From: Hevea brasiliensis
Taxonomy: Eukaryota > Streptophyta > Magnoliopsida > Malpighiales > Euphorbiaceae
Direction of reading: 5' to 3'
DNA: 64,000 nt
Assembly (NCBI RefSeq): GCF_030052815.1
Contig: NC_079495.1
Location: forward strand, 51,019,739 to 51,083,738
Below, in pieces: positions 1 through 11,118 of this stretch. The translations under genes and the position numbers were made by a program. Under the pieces are notes generated by a model. That model was given only the letters and a program-made list of their open reading frames with translations. It searched no databases and had not been told where the DNA came from. Within the stretch, counting starts at the first letter, position 1; every line of letters starts with the position of its first letter.

Positions 1-1239
1 AAAATAATTATTGGGACTCCATAGAAGGGTTATTGAGGTTCTTATGGCATTAGAATGCCAAGGAAATGCTTAGAAAAATTTTTCAATCGGTACAGATAAT
101 TTTGGCCCGTTAAGCCAAACGGAGGGCATTTTGGTCATTTCGTCTTCAGAGATGATTTTTAACCAACTTGTCCATTTATGCAAGTGAATTATATGACATA
201 AGATATTAACAAATATTAATGAAAATTTATTTAAAAAAATGAATAAGCAATGAAAGAAAGGAAAATGGAAATAATGGGATTTATTACCTCATGCTTATGT
301 AAGCATGAGGTAATTAAAAATGCTATGGCCAATCACAATTAAGCAAGACAATTAAAATGCAATACAAATGGATAAAGGAGGCAGAATTCTAGAAACCAAA
401 AAAGCAGCCCCTCTTCTTCTTCAAGCCGTCCCACTCACCTCCCCACATTCCACCATTAACAAACCTTCCTCCCTCCATTTTCCTAGCTTCCTTCCACTAA
501 AAAAAACCCTAATTGCTAACACAAAAATTCATTCTATCATCTTGGTGATTCTTGTGGGAGCAAAAAGAAAAGGAAACCAAGACTTTGAGCAAGTGGAAAA
601 TTCACTCCATAAGAGATTAGTGACTTAAACCTTGAATTTCACTTTAATTTAATGTTTAAGAACTATATAGGTGAGCAAATGACAAAGAAATTTGATGAAA
701 GACATTGGTATGCTAACCCTAAATTTTGGCAGCCATGGTTAGGGTAATATGGTGATAATTTTTGGGGAGCTAACATGCAAGTATGGCTGCCCTCAAAGTG
801 TAACTTATAAGTGAATTGATAAATGCAATGATAATGCATGATTTTGAATTGTTGAGTTAGGGTTTGGGTTGAAGAATGAGACTTGATCTTGTGATGATGG
901 AAGTAGGTTTTAATGGTCAATTAGTGACCATTTGGTTTGGTTTGAATAAAAAATGAAGTGAATTGAGAAATTGTTGAGAATATATTGGAGGTTGATTGAG
1001 AATAATGTGATGATATTATTTGAAGTATTTTTAACAGGTTCAGAAGAACTGTTTTTCCAATTTATAGCCGGCACTCTGCCGGATTTTCTATAAAATTTGC
1101 GGAAAAATTTAGATTTATCAAAAATTATAAATAGCTGAATTAAAAGGAATTAATTGAAATTGAAACATGAATTGGTGTTCCGACACACTAAGTGGCATAA
1201 CTTGCTCGGCTACACTGTAGACGGGTAAGGGGTGTCACA
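1..1239 (+). repeat. 5' LTR of chromovirus E1 (cut by window edge)
   Basis: This matches 6363-7602 nearly base for base, with roughly two to three differences per hundred positions by eye. It therefore lacks about the first 261 bp of the 1501-bp LTR. It ends in GTGTCACA just before a PBS. It holds the LTR motif AGCCAAACGGAGGGCATTTTGG followed by GTCATTTCG near 113-140, a 32-bp palindrome at 283-314, and a conserved 3' segment containing GAAGAACTG and TTTCTATAAAATTTGCGG. Short open frames inside it recur as LTR sequence and are not genes. Confidence 0.95.
283..314. promoter_or_regulatory. Promoter-proximal palindrome in E1 5' LTR
   Basis: Two 15-bp arms (attacctcatgctta and its exact reverse complement) flank a 2-bp TG centre. 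The same palindrome is present in the 3' LTR at 6645-6676. A CCAAT motif follows at about 330. Related LTRs carry a different palindrome at the equivalent place (42833-42850, 21553-21570), so a cis-regulatory role is plausible but inferred. Confidence 0.6.
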
Positions 1240-1244
1240 TTTAG

Positions 1245-1256
1245 TGGTATCAGAGC
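1245..1256 (+). other. Primer binding site of E1 (tRNA-iMet type)
   Basis: TGGTATCAGAGC lies 5 bases after the LTR end. This is the standard plant retrotransposon PBS complementary to the 3' end of initiator methionine tRNA, and it marks the start of minus-strand DNA synthesis. Confidence 0.93.
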
Positions 1257-1367
1257 ATCGGTTTAAGCGTTTCTGGGTCTAGATAGAGTACATACAATTG
1301 CATTGCATTTGTAAGTGTTGAGGTGACACTGATGCAGATCTGTTTGTTTTCTCATTTTGAATAGGTT

Positions 1368-2501
1368 ATGGATCCTGCTTCGCAAAGATTAGTTGATGAA
1401 GAGGTGGAGAGTCATGCTCCCCTAAGGGTTGAGTCTGGGGGTAGGAGAGAATCTGCTCCACCAGTAGCTGAGGCACCTGCCCAACCTCAGTTTGCGCTAT
1501 TTCAGCAAATGACTGAATTCTACAGGCAAATGATGGGGGCAATTCCACCACCACAACCACAGCCACAACCTCCACCAGTACCACAAAAATCTCATCTGGA
1601 GAAATTACGAAAACATGGGGCTGTAGACTTCTTTGGAAAGAGGGAGGATGATCCCATGGCTGCAGAAAATTGGTTGGACAGAACCATCAGAGTACTAAAA
1701 CAGCTAAACTGTACCGCCGAGCAGAACCTGATGGGTGCTGTGTCCCTACTTCAGGATGATGCATATCAGTGGTGGGGCACAGTGACCAGTGAGGTGCAAC
1801 CTGAACGGATCACTTGGGAATTCTTCCTCACAGAGTTCAGGAAGAAATATATTTGCAAAGTGTATTTAGAGGAGCGAAGAAGGGAATTTATCAGTCTGAG
1901 ACAGAGACAGTTATCAGTAGCTGAGTATGAGCGTGAATTTGTCAGACTTAGTAGTTATGGGAGGGAGATAGTCCCTATAGAGGCAGAGAGGTGCAGACGG
2001 TTTGAGGAAGGGCTCAATGACAACATCAAAGTTATGATCACAGCACTGGAGATTACGGATTTTGCTAAACTGGTAGATGCAGCATCAAAAGTGGAAAGGG
2101 TCAGAATCAATGAACAAAACAAAGGGGAAAGACAGCAGAAGAGGGGTTCGGGTCAGTCCAGTGCATTTTCTGCTCCCAGTAAGAAGAGTAAGGGTCCTCC
2201 TACTCAGAGTTCAGGATCACCACAGGGTCAAGGTCAGTCTCAGGGGCCCAGACCGCAGTTCACACCTAGGAGAGGCCAGCCCACACCATCAATGGGCAGC
2301 TCTCCAGGGACAGTGTTTAGGGGACCAGCCCCTGCATCTTCTGCTTGTCAGTACTGTCAGAAGTGGCATAAAGGGGAGTGTTGGTGAGTGACCGGTGCAT
2401 GCTTACGGTGTGGATCGACAGAACATCAGATCAAGAATTGTCCAAAGAGGACTACTACTGTTGCTCCAACAAAAACTGACAGACCTGCTCCTGCACCATA
2501 A
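1368..2501 (+). pseudogene. gag of chromovirus E1, interrupted by two stops
   Basis: The reading frame opens at ATG 1368, 112 bases after the PBS, and gives 339 codons before TGA at 2385-2387. A proline/glutamine-rich N-terminal part (PQPQPQPPP, about residues 63-71) is followed by a retrotransposon-gag capsid domain (about residues 83-235; WLDRTIRVLKQL, YQWWGTV, FRKKY) and a basic Q/G/P-rich tail. The stop falls inside the nucleocapsid zinc-knuckle region: CQYCQKWHKGECW precedes it, and a CLRCGSTEHQIKNC knuckle continues in the same frame after it. A second in-frame stop (TAA 2499-2501) follows. Both stops fit C-to-T changes of Arg and Gln codons. The intact protein would have packaged element RNA into virus-like particles. 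Confidence 0.9.
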
Positions 2502-3614
2502 AGGGGTAGGAAACCTGGTAAACTTGAGACAGCTGGTCCATCACTGAGGCCTGCATCTGAGTCAGCTGAGAGGCTAGACACTAGAATACTAGCTAGGGCC
2601 TATGCCATCAGAGCTCAGGAGGAGCAAGATGCCCCGGATGTCATCAGGGGTACGTTTTCCCTCTACAACACTTCTGTACATGCATTGGTGGATCCAGGAT
2701 CCACTCATTCCTACATTTGCATCAAACTACCAGTAGAGAGGGGAGTTCTAGTAGAGGAAAGTGATCAAGACATTCTGATCACAAATCCACTAGGCCACAG
2801 TGTGGTAGTGAATAAGGTGTATAAAGGGTGTCTGCTGAGGATTCCGGGGTATGAATTCTTGGTAGATCTAATTGAGTTGCCCTTCCATGAGTTTGACGTG
2901 ATCTTGGGTATGGACTGGTTGTCACGTCATCAGGCAATAGTTGATTGCAATTTGAAAAGGATTTCTCTGAAAACTTCTGAGGGTAATGAGATCACTGTTG
3001 TGGGTGAAAGGACAGATTTCCTGTCCAATGTTATCTCAGCCACAGTTGCAAGAGAATTGATGAGAAAAGGCTGTGAAGCTTACCTAGCACATGTGGTTGA
3101 TACTAGGCAAGCTAAGCCAAACCTGAGTGATATACCCACAGTAAGAGACTTCCCAGATGTATTTCCTGAAGAGTTGCCTGGTTTACCACCAGAAAGGGAA
3201 GTTGAGTTTGCTATTGAGGCAATGCCGGGTACAGCACCCATTTCCATTGCTCCTTACAGGATGGCACCCACTGAATTGAGGGAGTTGAAAACTCAGTTGC
3301 AAGAGTTGCTTGATAAGGGGTTCATACGCCCCAGTGTGTCACCATGGGGAGCTCCAGTGCTATTTGTGAAGAAGAAGGATGGAACCTTGAGATTGTGTAT
3401 TGATTACCCGCAGTTGAATAAAGTAACTGTGAAGAATAAATATCCATTGCCCAGAATCGACGATCTGTTTGATCAGTTGAAAGGAGCCGGTGTATTTTCA
3501 AAAATTGATCTCAGATCAGGGTATCATCAGCTGAGGGTAAAGGATGCAGATGTGTCAAAAACTGCATTCAGAACTCGGTATGGGCACTATGAATTTCTAG
3601 TGATGCCGTTTTGC
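2502..3614 (+). pseudogene. E1 pol: aspartic protease and N-terminal half of reverse transcriptase
   Basis: This continues the gag frame, so gag and pol were originally one reading frame. The protease active site reads VDPGSTHSY (about 2688-2714) in place of the usual D-[ST]-G, followed by the [10 protein letters not shown] motif. The reverse transcriptase fingers and palm carry [29 protein letters not shown] and [14 protein letters not shown]. The frame breaks at the MPF motif around 3610-3614, where one extra base shifts pol to another frame. Confidence 0.88.
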
Positions 3615-4530
3615 ATTAACAAACGCACCAGCAGCATTTATGGACCTTATGAACCGTATCTTCCATCCATACTTAGATCGGTTTGTAGTGGTCTTTATTG
3701 ATGATATTTTGGTGTATTCCAAGACCAGGGAAGAACATGATGAACATTTGAGGATTGTTCTATAAACCCTGCGAGAAAAGAAGCTGTATGCTAAGCTGTC
3801 CAAATGTGACTTCTGGATGAGTGAAATCTCCTTCCTTGGACACATAGCATCAGCTGAGGGGATTAGAGTAGATCCCAAAAAGATAGAAGCAGTGATGGAA
3901 TGGAAGCCTCCTAGAAATACAACTGAGGTCAGAAGTTTCTTGGGGCTAGCTGGGTATTACAGAAGATTTGTGAAGGGATTTTCCTTAATAGCTGCTCCAA
4001 TGACCAAGTTGTTACACAAGAATGTCAGATTTAACTGGAATGACAAATGTCAGGCTAGTTTTGAGAGGTTAAAGGCTATGTTGACAGAGGCACCAGTGTT
4101 AACACAGCTAGTGTCGGGAAAGGACTTTGTGGTCTACAGTGATGCCTCACATAATGGGCTAGGGTGTGTATTGATGCAAGAGGGGAAAGTGGTCGCCTAT
4201 GCTTCCAGGCAGTTAAGGCCACATGAACAGAACTACCCTACTCATGACCTGGAGTTAGCAGCGATTATCTTCGCACTGAAAATATGGAGGCATTATTTAT
4301 ATGGTGAAAAATGCTACATCTAGACAGACCACAAGAGTCTAAAATATTTGCCAACCCAGAAGGAGCTCAATCTTACACATAAGCGATGGATTGAGTTCCT
4401 AAAAGACTATGATTGTGTGATAGATTATCTTCCTGGGAAGGCAAATGTAGTTGCTGATGCTTTGAGCAGGAAGTCCATCACAACCTTAAGATTACTCAAT
4501 GCCTGTCTGTCCTTAACTTAAGATGGAGCT
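3615..4530 (+). pseudogene. E1 pol: C-terminal reverse transcriptase and RNase H
   Basis: After the frameshift the catalytic motif [12 protein letters not shown] is readable (about 3685-3720), followed by the connection domain ([24 protein letters not shown]). The RNase H motif [16 protein letters not shown] is at about 4132-4180, and [23 protein letters not shown] follows it. In-frame stops occur near 3763, at 4321-4323 (after EKCYI, just before the TDHKSL motif) and near 4518. The [22 protein letters not shown] segment ends the RNase H region. The protein would have copied element RNA and removed the RNA template. Confidence 0.88.
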
Positions 4531-6078
4531 ATTTTGGCTGAGTTGCAAGTGAGGCCAACCCTACTACAGCAAATACAAGATGGGCAGAAGGCAAATGAAA
4601 AACTAATGGCAATTATGGCTAAAATTCCTGAGGGGAAGGAAAATGAATATGAGGTGAAAGCAGATGGGTGTCTATACTACAGGGGAAGAGTGTGTGTACC
4701 AGATGATGGAGAACTGAAGACTAGTATTCTGAAAGTAGCACACACGAGTGTTTATGCTATGCACCCGGGGAGCACAAAAATGTATAATGATTTGAAGCCT
4801 CATTATTGGTGGCCTGGTATGAAGAGGGATATAGCTGACTATGTGACTAAATGCTTGACATGTCAGCAAGTTAAGGCAGAACATCAAGTTCCATCGGGTT
4901 TGTTACAGCCTATAAACATACCTGAATGGAAATGGGACCGGGTCACTATGGATTTTGTTAGTGGTCTACCTCTCACCCAAAGGAAGCATGATGTAGTGTG
5001 GGTGATAGTGGACAGATTGACAAAGTCAGCACATTTTCTGCCAGTTAGGACTGACTACTCACTGGAGAAGCTAGCAGAATTGTATATCAATGAGATAGTT
5101 AGGCTACATGGAATCCCACTTTCCATCATATCTGACCGAGACCCAAGGTTTACATCGAGATTTTGGAAAAAGTTACAAGAATCCTTGGGCACACAACTCC
5201 ACTTCAGCACAGCTTTTCATCCTCAGACGGATGGGCAATCAGAAAGAGTAATCCAGGTAAACAACTGAAACCGATTGAACTAATGCCAATATTGAACTGA
5301 AATGATAATAATAACATGAAATATATGTCAGGTCCTTGAGGATATGCTGAAGAGTTGTGTCATTGAGTTTGAGGGAAGTTGGGATAGATACCTCCCATCG
5401 CGAGTCGCATACAATAATAGCTACCAAGCTAGCATTCAAATGGCTACGTATGAAGCACTGTATGGGAGGAAATGTAGAACCCTAGTGTGTTGGACTGAAT
5501 TGGGTGAAGATAAGCTGGTAGGACCAGACCTGGTGAAACAAACTGAGGAAAAAGTGAAAATAATCAAAGCTAACCTGAAGATTGCCTCCGATAGACATAA
5601 GTCTTATGCCGACCTGAAGAGAAAAGAGATAGAGTATGCAGTTGGTGATAAAGTATTTCTCAAAGTCTCACCATGGAAGAAAATATTGAGGTTCGGAAGA
5701 AAAGGTAAGTTGAGCCCTAGGTTTATTGGCCCATATGAAGTTATTGAACGTGTGGGACTAGTAGCCTACAGGCTAGCTTTACCACCAGAGCTGGACAAGA
5801 TCCACAATGTGTTCCATGTGTCCATGCTTAGAAGATACCGCTCAGACCCTTCACATGTTATCTCCATGGAAGAAATTGAAGTACAACCGGATTTGACATA
5901 TGAAGAAGAACCTATACAGATCCTAGCTCGAGAAGTGAAGGAACTGAGAAATAAACAAATTCCACTGGTGAAAGTGCTTTGGAGGCACCACAACATTGAA
6001 GTGGCAACTTGGGAAAGTGAAGAGACGATGAGGCAACAGTTCCCTCAACTGTTTGCATTAGGTAAATTTCGAGGGTGA
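4531..6078 (+). pseudogene. E1 integrase with GPY/F module and chromodomain, split by a 75-nt intron-like segment
   Basis: Exon-like parts are 4531-5256 and 5332-6078, in the same frame. The H2C2 zinc region reads HPGSTKMY to CLTCQQVK. The DDE core shows MDFVSGLP (Asp), [12 protein letters not shown] (Asp) and GQSERVIQ (Glu), so all three acidic residues are present. Then come the YGRKCR motif, the GPY/F module (GPYEVIERVG, HNVFHVSMLRRY) and a chromodomain (PIQILAREVKELRNK, VKVLWRHH, TWESEETM). The chromodomain places E1 among plant chromoviruses, probably the Tekay/Del group given its long LTRs. In known chromoviruses this domain directs integration to histone-marked chromatin. The frame ends at a natural stop (6076-6078), 23 bases before the LTR. 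Confidence 0.9.
5257..5331 (+). other. Intron-like insertion in E1 integrase (GT...AG, 75 nt)
   Basis: It interrupts the codon series for GQSERVIQ|(V/I)LEDML exactly between codons. It begins ATCCAG|GTAAAC and ends ATATGTCAG|GTC, is AT-rich, and contains in-frame stops. Removing 75 nt restores the alignment seen in uninterrupted copies at about 24340-24380 and 57150-57190. A second copy of the same insertion, also 75 nt, lies at 57620-57694 (-) and shares TGAAATGATAATAATAAC. The flanking CAGGT direct repeat leaves a duplication origin possible. Confidence 0.75.
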
Positions 6079-6083
6079 AATTT

Positions 6084-6101
6084 AAATTAGAGGGGAAGAG
6101 T
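6084..6101 (+). other. Polypurine tract of E1
   Basis: AAATTAGAGGGGAAGAGT lies immediately before the 3' LTR. It is the expected primer site for plus-strand synthesis. Confidence 0.85.
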
Positions 6102-7602
6102 TGTAACACCCTCTCGGTATCAACTCTGTACATTCTACTATTCCGGTGACCAGTGTCAGTCTAGACAGCTAGAATGTCCGAAAAAATATTTAAACTAAAG
6201 TGAGGAACCATAATTCACTCAAACATTAATAAGAAAAATTTAGTAAAAATTTTAGAAATAAAATACAACCAAGTTAAATGAGCCGGTGCCCTAGCGATCG
6301 GTAACCTAGTGAGAAGTTATGATTCTCGCAACTAGGAGCCCTAGACCCGGGGGAAAAATTATAAAATAATTATTGGGATTCTAGAGAAGGGTTATTGAGG
6401 TTCTTATGGCATTAGAATGCCAAGGAAATGCTTAGAAAAATTTTTCAATCGGTACAGACAATTTTGGCCCGTTAAGCCAAACGGAGGGCATTTTGGTCAT
6501 TTCGTCTTCAGAGATGATTTTTGACCAACTTGTCCATTTATGCAAGTGAATTATATGAAATAAGATATTAACAAATATTAATGAAAATTTATTTTAAAAA
6601 ATGAATAAGAAATGAAAGAAAAGAAAATGGAAATAATGGGATTTATTACCTCATGCTTATGTAAGCATGAGGTAATTAAAAATGCTATGGCCAATCACAA
6701 TTAAGCAAGACAATTAAAATTCAATAAAAGTGGATAAAGGAGGCAGAATTCTAGAAACCAAAAAGAGTAGCCCCTCTTCTTCTTCAAGCCGTCCCACTCA
6801 CCTCCCCACATTCCACCATTAACAAACCTTCCTCCCTCCATTTTCCTAGCTTCCTTCCACTAAAAAAAACCCTAATTGCTAACACAAAAATTCATTCTAT
6901 CATCTTGGTGATTCTTGTGGGAGCAAAAAGAAAAGGAAACCAAGACTTTGAGCGAGTGGAAAATTCACTCCATAAGAGGTTAGTGACCTAAACCTTGAAT
7001 TTCACTTTAATTTAATGTTTAAGAACTATATAGGTGAGCAAATGACAAAGAAATTTGATGAAAGACATTGGTATGCTAACCCTAAATTTTGGCAGCCATG
7101 GTTAGGGTAATATGGTGATAATTTTTGGGGAGCTAACATGCAAGTATGGCTGCCCTCAAAGTGTAACTTATAAGTGAATTGATAAATGCAATGATAATGC
7201 ATGATTTTGAATTGTTGAGTTAGGGTTTGGGTTGAAGAATGAGACTTGATCTTGTGATGATAGAAGTAGGTTTTAATGGTCAATTAGTGACCATTTGGTT
7301 TGGTTTGAATAAAAAATGAAGTGAATTGAGAAATTGTTGAGAATATATTGGAGGTTGATTGAGAATAATGTGATGATATTATTGGAAGTGTTTTTAATAG
7401 GTTCAGAAGAACTGTTTTTCCAATTTATAGCCGGCACTCTGCCGGATTTTCTATAAAATTTGCGAAAAAATTTAGATTTATCAAAAATTATAAATAACTG
7501 AATTAAAAGGAATTAATTGAAATTGAAACATGAATTAGTGTTCCGACACACTGAGTGGCATAACTTGCTCGGCTACACTGTAGACGGGTGAGGGGTGTCA
7601 CA
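6102..7602 (+). repeat. 3' LTR of chromovirus E1 (1501 bp)
   Basis: It begins TGTAACACCC after the PPT and ends GGTGTCACA, with the TG...CA termini of an LTR. It pairs with 1-1239. Its two ends match those of solo LTRs 42311-45513 and 17968-22106 (reverse), but about 1.7 kb of middle sequence is missing. Sequence resembling W around 43470 (ATTAGTAACCATTTGG) passes directly to sequence resembling W around 45235 (TTATTGGAAGTGTTTTT). E1 therefore carries a short-LTR variant. The next five bases (ACACC) fit a target duplication inside LTR X, but the left partner is outside the window. Confidence 0.93.
6645..6676. promoter_or_regulatory. Promoter-proximal palindrome in E1 3' LTR
   Basis: This is an exact copy of the 15-bp-arm palindrome at 283-314, with a TG centre. 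Both LTR copies keep it without a mismatch although the surrounding LTR sequence has drifted. Confidence 0.6.
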
Positions 7603-8188
7603 ACACCCTTCACCCGTCTACAGTGTAGCAGAGCAAGGTGTGCCACATTAAGTGCCAGAGCACCCTATCTTATCTTGTCGTGTCCATTATTAATTTTAAC
7701 TTATTAGAAAACATGTAGTAATATTTTTTTATTACAATTTATTTCTGTGGAAATTCGGGCAAAACCTCTTCTATTTTATTAGTATCTGGCGGGTTTCACT
7801 AGTTACCTGTTAAAAAATATTTCATATTTGTCTCATATTTCCATATTCTTGTATATCATCATACATTCATATAATCATATAATATCATTTTAAGAAATGA
7901 AATTCATTTCATACATATGAAAAATATATAAAAAAATTCCCAAACTTATTTACAATCCCAAAATATAAATTACATTTATTTACAATGTTCAGAATTTATA
8001 CACATTTCATTATACATGAACCAAAATGCAAAACCTAAGTACATTAGGCCCTACCAAAATAAACACTACTGAGGTGAGTTCTGAACTGTAGCAGATCTAG
8101 ACAACTGTAATCAGAGTACTACTGTGGCCACTGCCACTATGGCGGCTGTTTTGTCTGATCTCCAATACCTATGCGATGGAAAATCCAA

Positions 8189-8216
8189 CGCGCTAAGAAA
8201 ATTGCTTAGTGGTGCA
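8189..8216. repeat. Conserved LTR hairpin in X
   Basis: CGCGCTAAG, a short loop, then CTTAGTGGTGCA. Equivalent stem-loops occur at 18624-18652, 44805-44831, 15419-15445, 27904-27932, 52992-53024, 59940-59972 and 40268-40299 in other LTRs. Confidence 0.6.
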
Positions 8217-8390
8217 TAATTTTAAAGAAATTCAACTAAATAATTATAAATAATACTTCTGTGTAAACTTTTGCAATTCTAGGTCACTTGCATATTTTAC
8301 TGCACTTTGGAAATAAATTATTTATCAGTATCTTTTATGTGTATTTATTTCATTCTCTATCTTTTTAAACTCATGTTAGAGTCTTTGGAA

Positions 8391-8527
8391 TCATATCAGT
8401 GTATTTTATGTCATATCGGTGTATTTCATGTCATATCTGTATATTTCATGTCATATCTATATATTTCATGTCATATCTGTATAATTCAAGTCATATCTGT
8501 ATAATTTAAGTCATATCTGTATATTTG
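8391..8527. repeat. 20-bp minisatellite, about 7 copies, inside LTR X
   Basis: The unit TCATATCTGTATATTTCATG repeats with a 20-bp period from 8391, with single-base variants. The open frame across it is a by-product of the repeat. Confidence 0.9.
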
Positions 8528-8613
8528 TGCCTAAGTAACCTATAACAAACTATAATGATGGATACACGAGAGTATACAAGTTAGATAGCCATATGTCTTC
8601 CCTGTATATATTT

Positions 8614-8780
8614 GTCAGGCACGAGGCCAGCTGTCAGGCATGAGGCCAGCTATCATGCTTGTAAAGCCAGAATAAAGTTATGCACAATGACATCTGTCAT
8701 GTCAAGCACAAGGCCAGTGGGTAGGCATATAATAACCTGTATACAACTATCTGTCAGGCACAAGGTCAGCGGTCAAAAAT
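8614..8780. repeat. Dispersed GTCAGGCACGAGGCCAGC-type repeats in LTR X
   Basis: The motif GTCAGGCAYRAGGCCAGC occurs at about 8615, 8633, 8699 (GTCAAGCACAAGGCCAG) and 8754. The first two are adjacent and the last two are separated by AT-rich spacers. These belong to the variable zone of the LTR. Confidence 0.7.
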
Positions 8781-11113
8781 CATATCAGACATGTTTTGTC
8801 AATAAATGATTATTCATATAGGCAATACTGCTATCTGTAGTCTCTAATTAGTATACCAATCGATCCAACTATATATATATAAGTCTAGGTACACTTTGGG
8901 CAAATTAGTATTATTAAGCACTTATAGTTTTATTATTTCATGCTATATACTATTAAGGGTTCATAACATATTGTTATTTCACTTCATGTTCTATCTATGT
9001 TTTATACCATTTTCATGTCATTATAATGGGAACATAGGTCCCAAGAACATATTCATATAACTTATGTATTTATCACTCTCATTATCTTATGTCATGTACT
9101 ATACATATTTATAGTATTGTTATTTCATATATGATGGAAACATAGGTTCCAAGTGTATTTTCATATGACTTATGTGTTTAACAAATTATTTAGATAATTT
9201 ACATTTTATGTATTAACTGATTCCATGTCACCTTGTAGTGGGAAAGTAGGCCCCACATACCTATTTTATGTAATTTAGCATGTAGTGACTTATTAGGGAA
9301 AAGTCCTTACTGAAAACAATTTAATTCAAGAACCTTTCTTTAGTTTCAGCATTAGTATCTTAACTTTGCATATCAAATTGAGTAATTTGTGGCCATTGTT
9401 TGGCCACATTTCCTTCATAGAAGTTGTTCCTCTATGTCTTGTCTTTATTTCCCTTTTTGAATCATATCAATTGAATTTACAAAACTCAAGTTATAGTCAA
9501 ATAACCATAACTGGTTCAGTTACAAATTCTGGACCTTAACTAGGCAGTTTGGGTAACATACTTTGACCAATTTATTTGGATAGGTTGTAGCAACATTTAG
9601 ACCTAGTGTTCTTCATAGGATTTGTTGCCCTATGTTTTATGGTCACTTAGAAATTTTAATTATAATTTTTCAAGTCTTGTGGAACTAATTATAGCCACAT
9701 TATGGGCCTGGACTTAAATGTCCTATACTAACATGATATCTATTTAGGTCAGTAGCTTTAACCTTAAATTTAGGCTTCAGAAATTTATAAGTTAAGGAAG
9801 ATGTCTAAAACAAAGTTTTAGGTTTGTTTCTTAGCTTTTCGTATTAATATAGCTCATTTTAATTGAATACTTCTAGAGAGAGATATGCTTAAATGAATAT
9901 GCTGGATTTAATGGTCAATTATACCATTTTCAGATTTTGTACATCAATTTGATCAAGCTAATTGACCTATTTCTCTTGGTTTCTGGGTTTTGGTCCAATT
10001 ACCAATTTTGTAGGTCTATGCCTTCTTGAAATTTTGGCACTGATTTCATGTCATTTAAAGTTGTATATACCAAGATATGGTCTTTCTACCAAAATTGGTC
10101 AAGTTGCATTTATTTGGCAAATTTTGGGTTGTAATGGTTCTAGACAGGTTTGGTACCTCAAAATTTGCAAGCAATTTGTCTTAGTTAATGGCATTTTCGG
10201 GTTCTGTGATCTTCACAAAAGTTGTAGCCCTATGTCTAGGCTTTCCAATGGTATAAATTTCAGGTCATTTGGACCTGTCTACAGTGAGTTATGGCAATTT
10301 AAGTGAATACTGCTCATATGGTCAAATTATGGGTTTCACATTGCCAATCCGGATTTGGTCACTTTTTATGTCACTTTCTAGACAGATTTTTGTTAAGGTT
10401 TCTACATGAAAATTGGCACATTTTATGTTTAGTTTTACCTCCAATTGGCCTCATACCAATTGGGGTCACAAAATTAGGGTTATAACTCCAAAAGCATACT
10501 GCCCTCATTCAATTCCTCGAACATACAAACAATACACATTCAAATTCAATTTCCCTAACTCCCAAACTAAAATTCTAGATTTATAGCACTCTAAAATCAT
10601 TCATCAAACCTCAAATTAGTCAATTTCTAGCAATTACACAATTGGTCAATGTTTAATACAAAACCTTACATCAAATAGTCAAAGTCAACCATAATACATA
10701 CATAAAAACAATTAACTATTAAATGAATTTTCACTAGCAATTAACCATATACTTCCACTAATCCATCAAAACCATAATTCACATTGAAATTGTTAGAATT
10801 TCCACTCTCCTAAGTACTTCAAGGCTGCCAATTTCAAGCTTAATTGTCCAAGTCTTCAAAAATTGTTCAAAGCCCCAATTCACATTGTCAACCTCACATG
10901 TACACTTGCAATTAAATTCTACTACTTATAATCACATAAATTTAGCATCATCAATCAATAATTATATGAATAAATTAATCCATATCCAAGCTTATCAAGG
11001 CTACCAATTCGACAATTATACAAATTTTCCATACTTCTTTCAAAAACCTCATTCAAATTCCCAATCTCAACTTACACATGAAATCAATTTACTCAAACAT
11101 CTAATTACCTTAA

Positions 11114-11118
11114 TCAAT
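11114..11118. repeat. Target-site duplication TCAAT, left copy, of C1
   Basis: TCAAT immediately precedes the TG of the copia LTR at 11119. The same pentamer follows the other LTR at 36156-36160. The match defines the 25-kb insertion into LTR X. Confidence 0.88.

Larger units (their letters stand above)
7603..11113 (-). repeat. LTR X, first part (reverse-oriented long Ty3 LTR)
   Basis: It begins ACACCCTTCACCCGTCTACAG, the reverse complement of the ending seen in E1-type LTRs, apart from the first bases, which E1 occupies. The order of landmarks is that of the other long LTRs read backwards: terminal block, CTAAG hairpin (8189-8216), tandem-repeat zone (8391-8780), then three palindrome modules (about 9980-10480). 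It stops at 11113 where the TCAAT duplication of C1 begins, and resumes at 36161. Open frames here (9962-10306, for example) are fragments of LTR and not recognisable proteins. Confidence 0.8.

Noticed and set aside
368..628. 86-codon open frame in E1's 5' LTR, ending HKRLVT
   Set aside because: It lies entirely in LTR sequence, and the 3' LTR copy has an altered frame. No domain is visible, and the codons overlap the untranslated leader.
663..920. 85-codon minus frame, repeated at 7026-7283
   Set aside because: The duplication is only the two LTR copies. There is no known domain, and it runs opposite to element transcription.
1368..1584. Minus-strand 72-codon frame rich in Val
   Set aside because: Shadow of the proline/glutamine-rich part of gag on the opposite strand.
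7603..7607. ACACC as E1's proven target duplication
   Set aside because: The left flank of E1 is outside the window, so the partner cannot be checked. Kept only as a suggestion.
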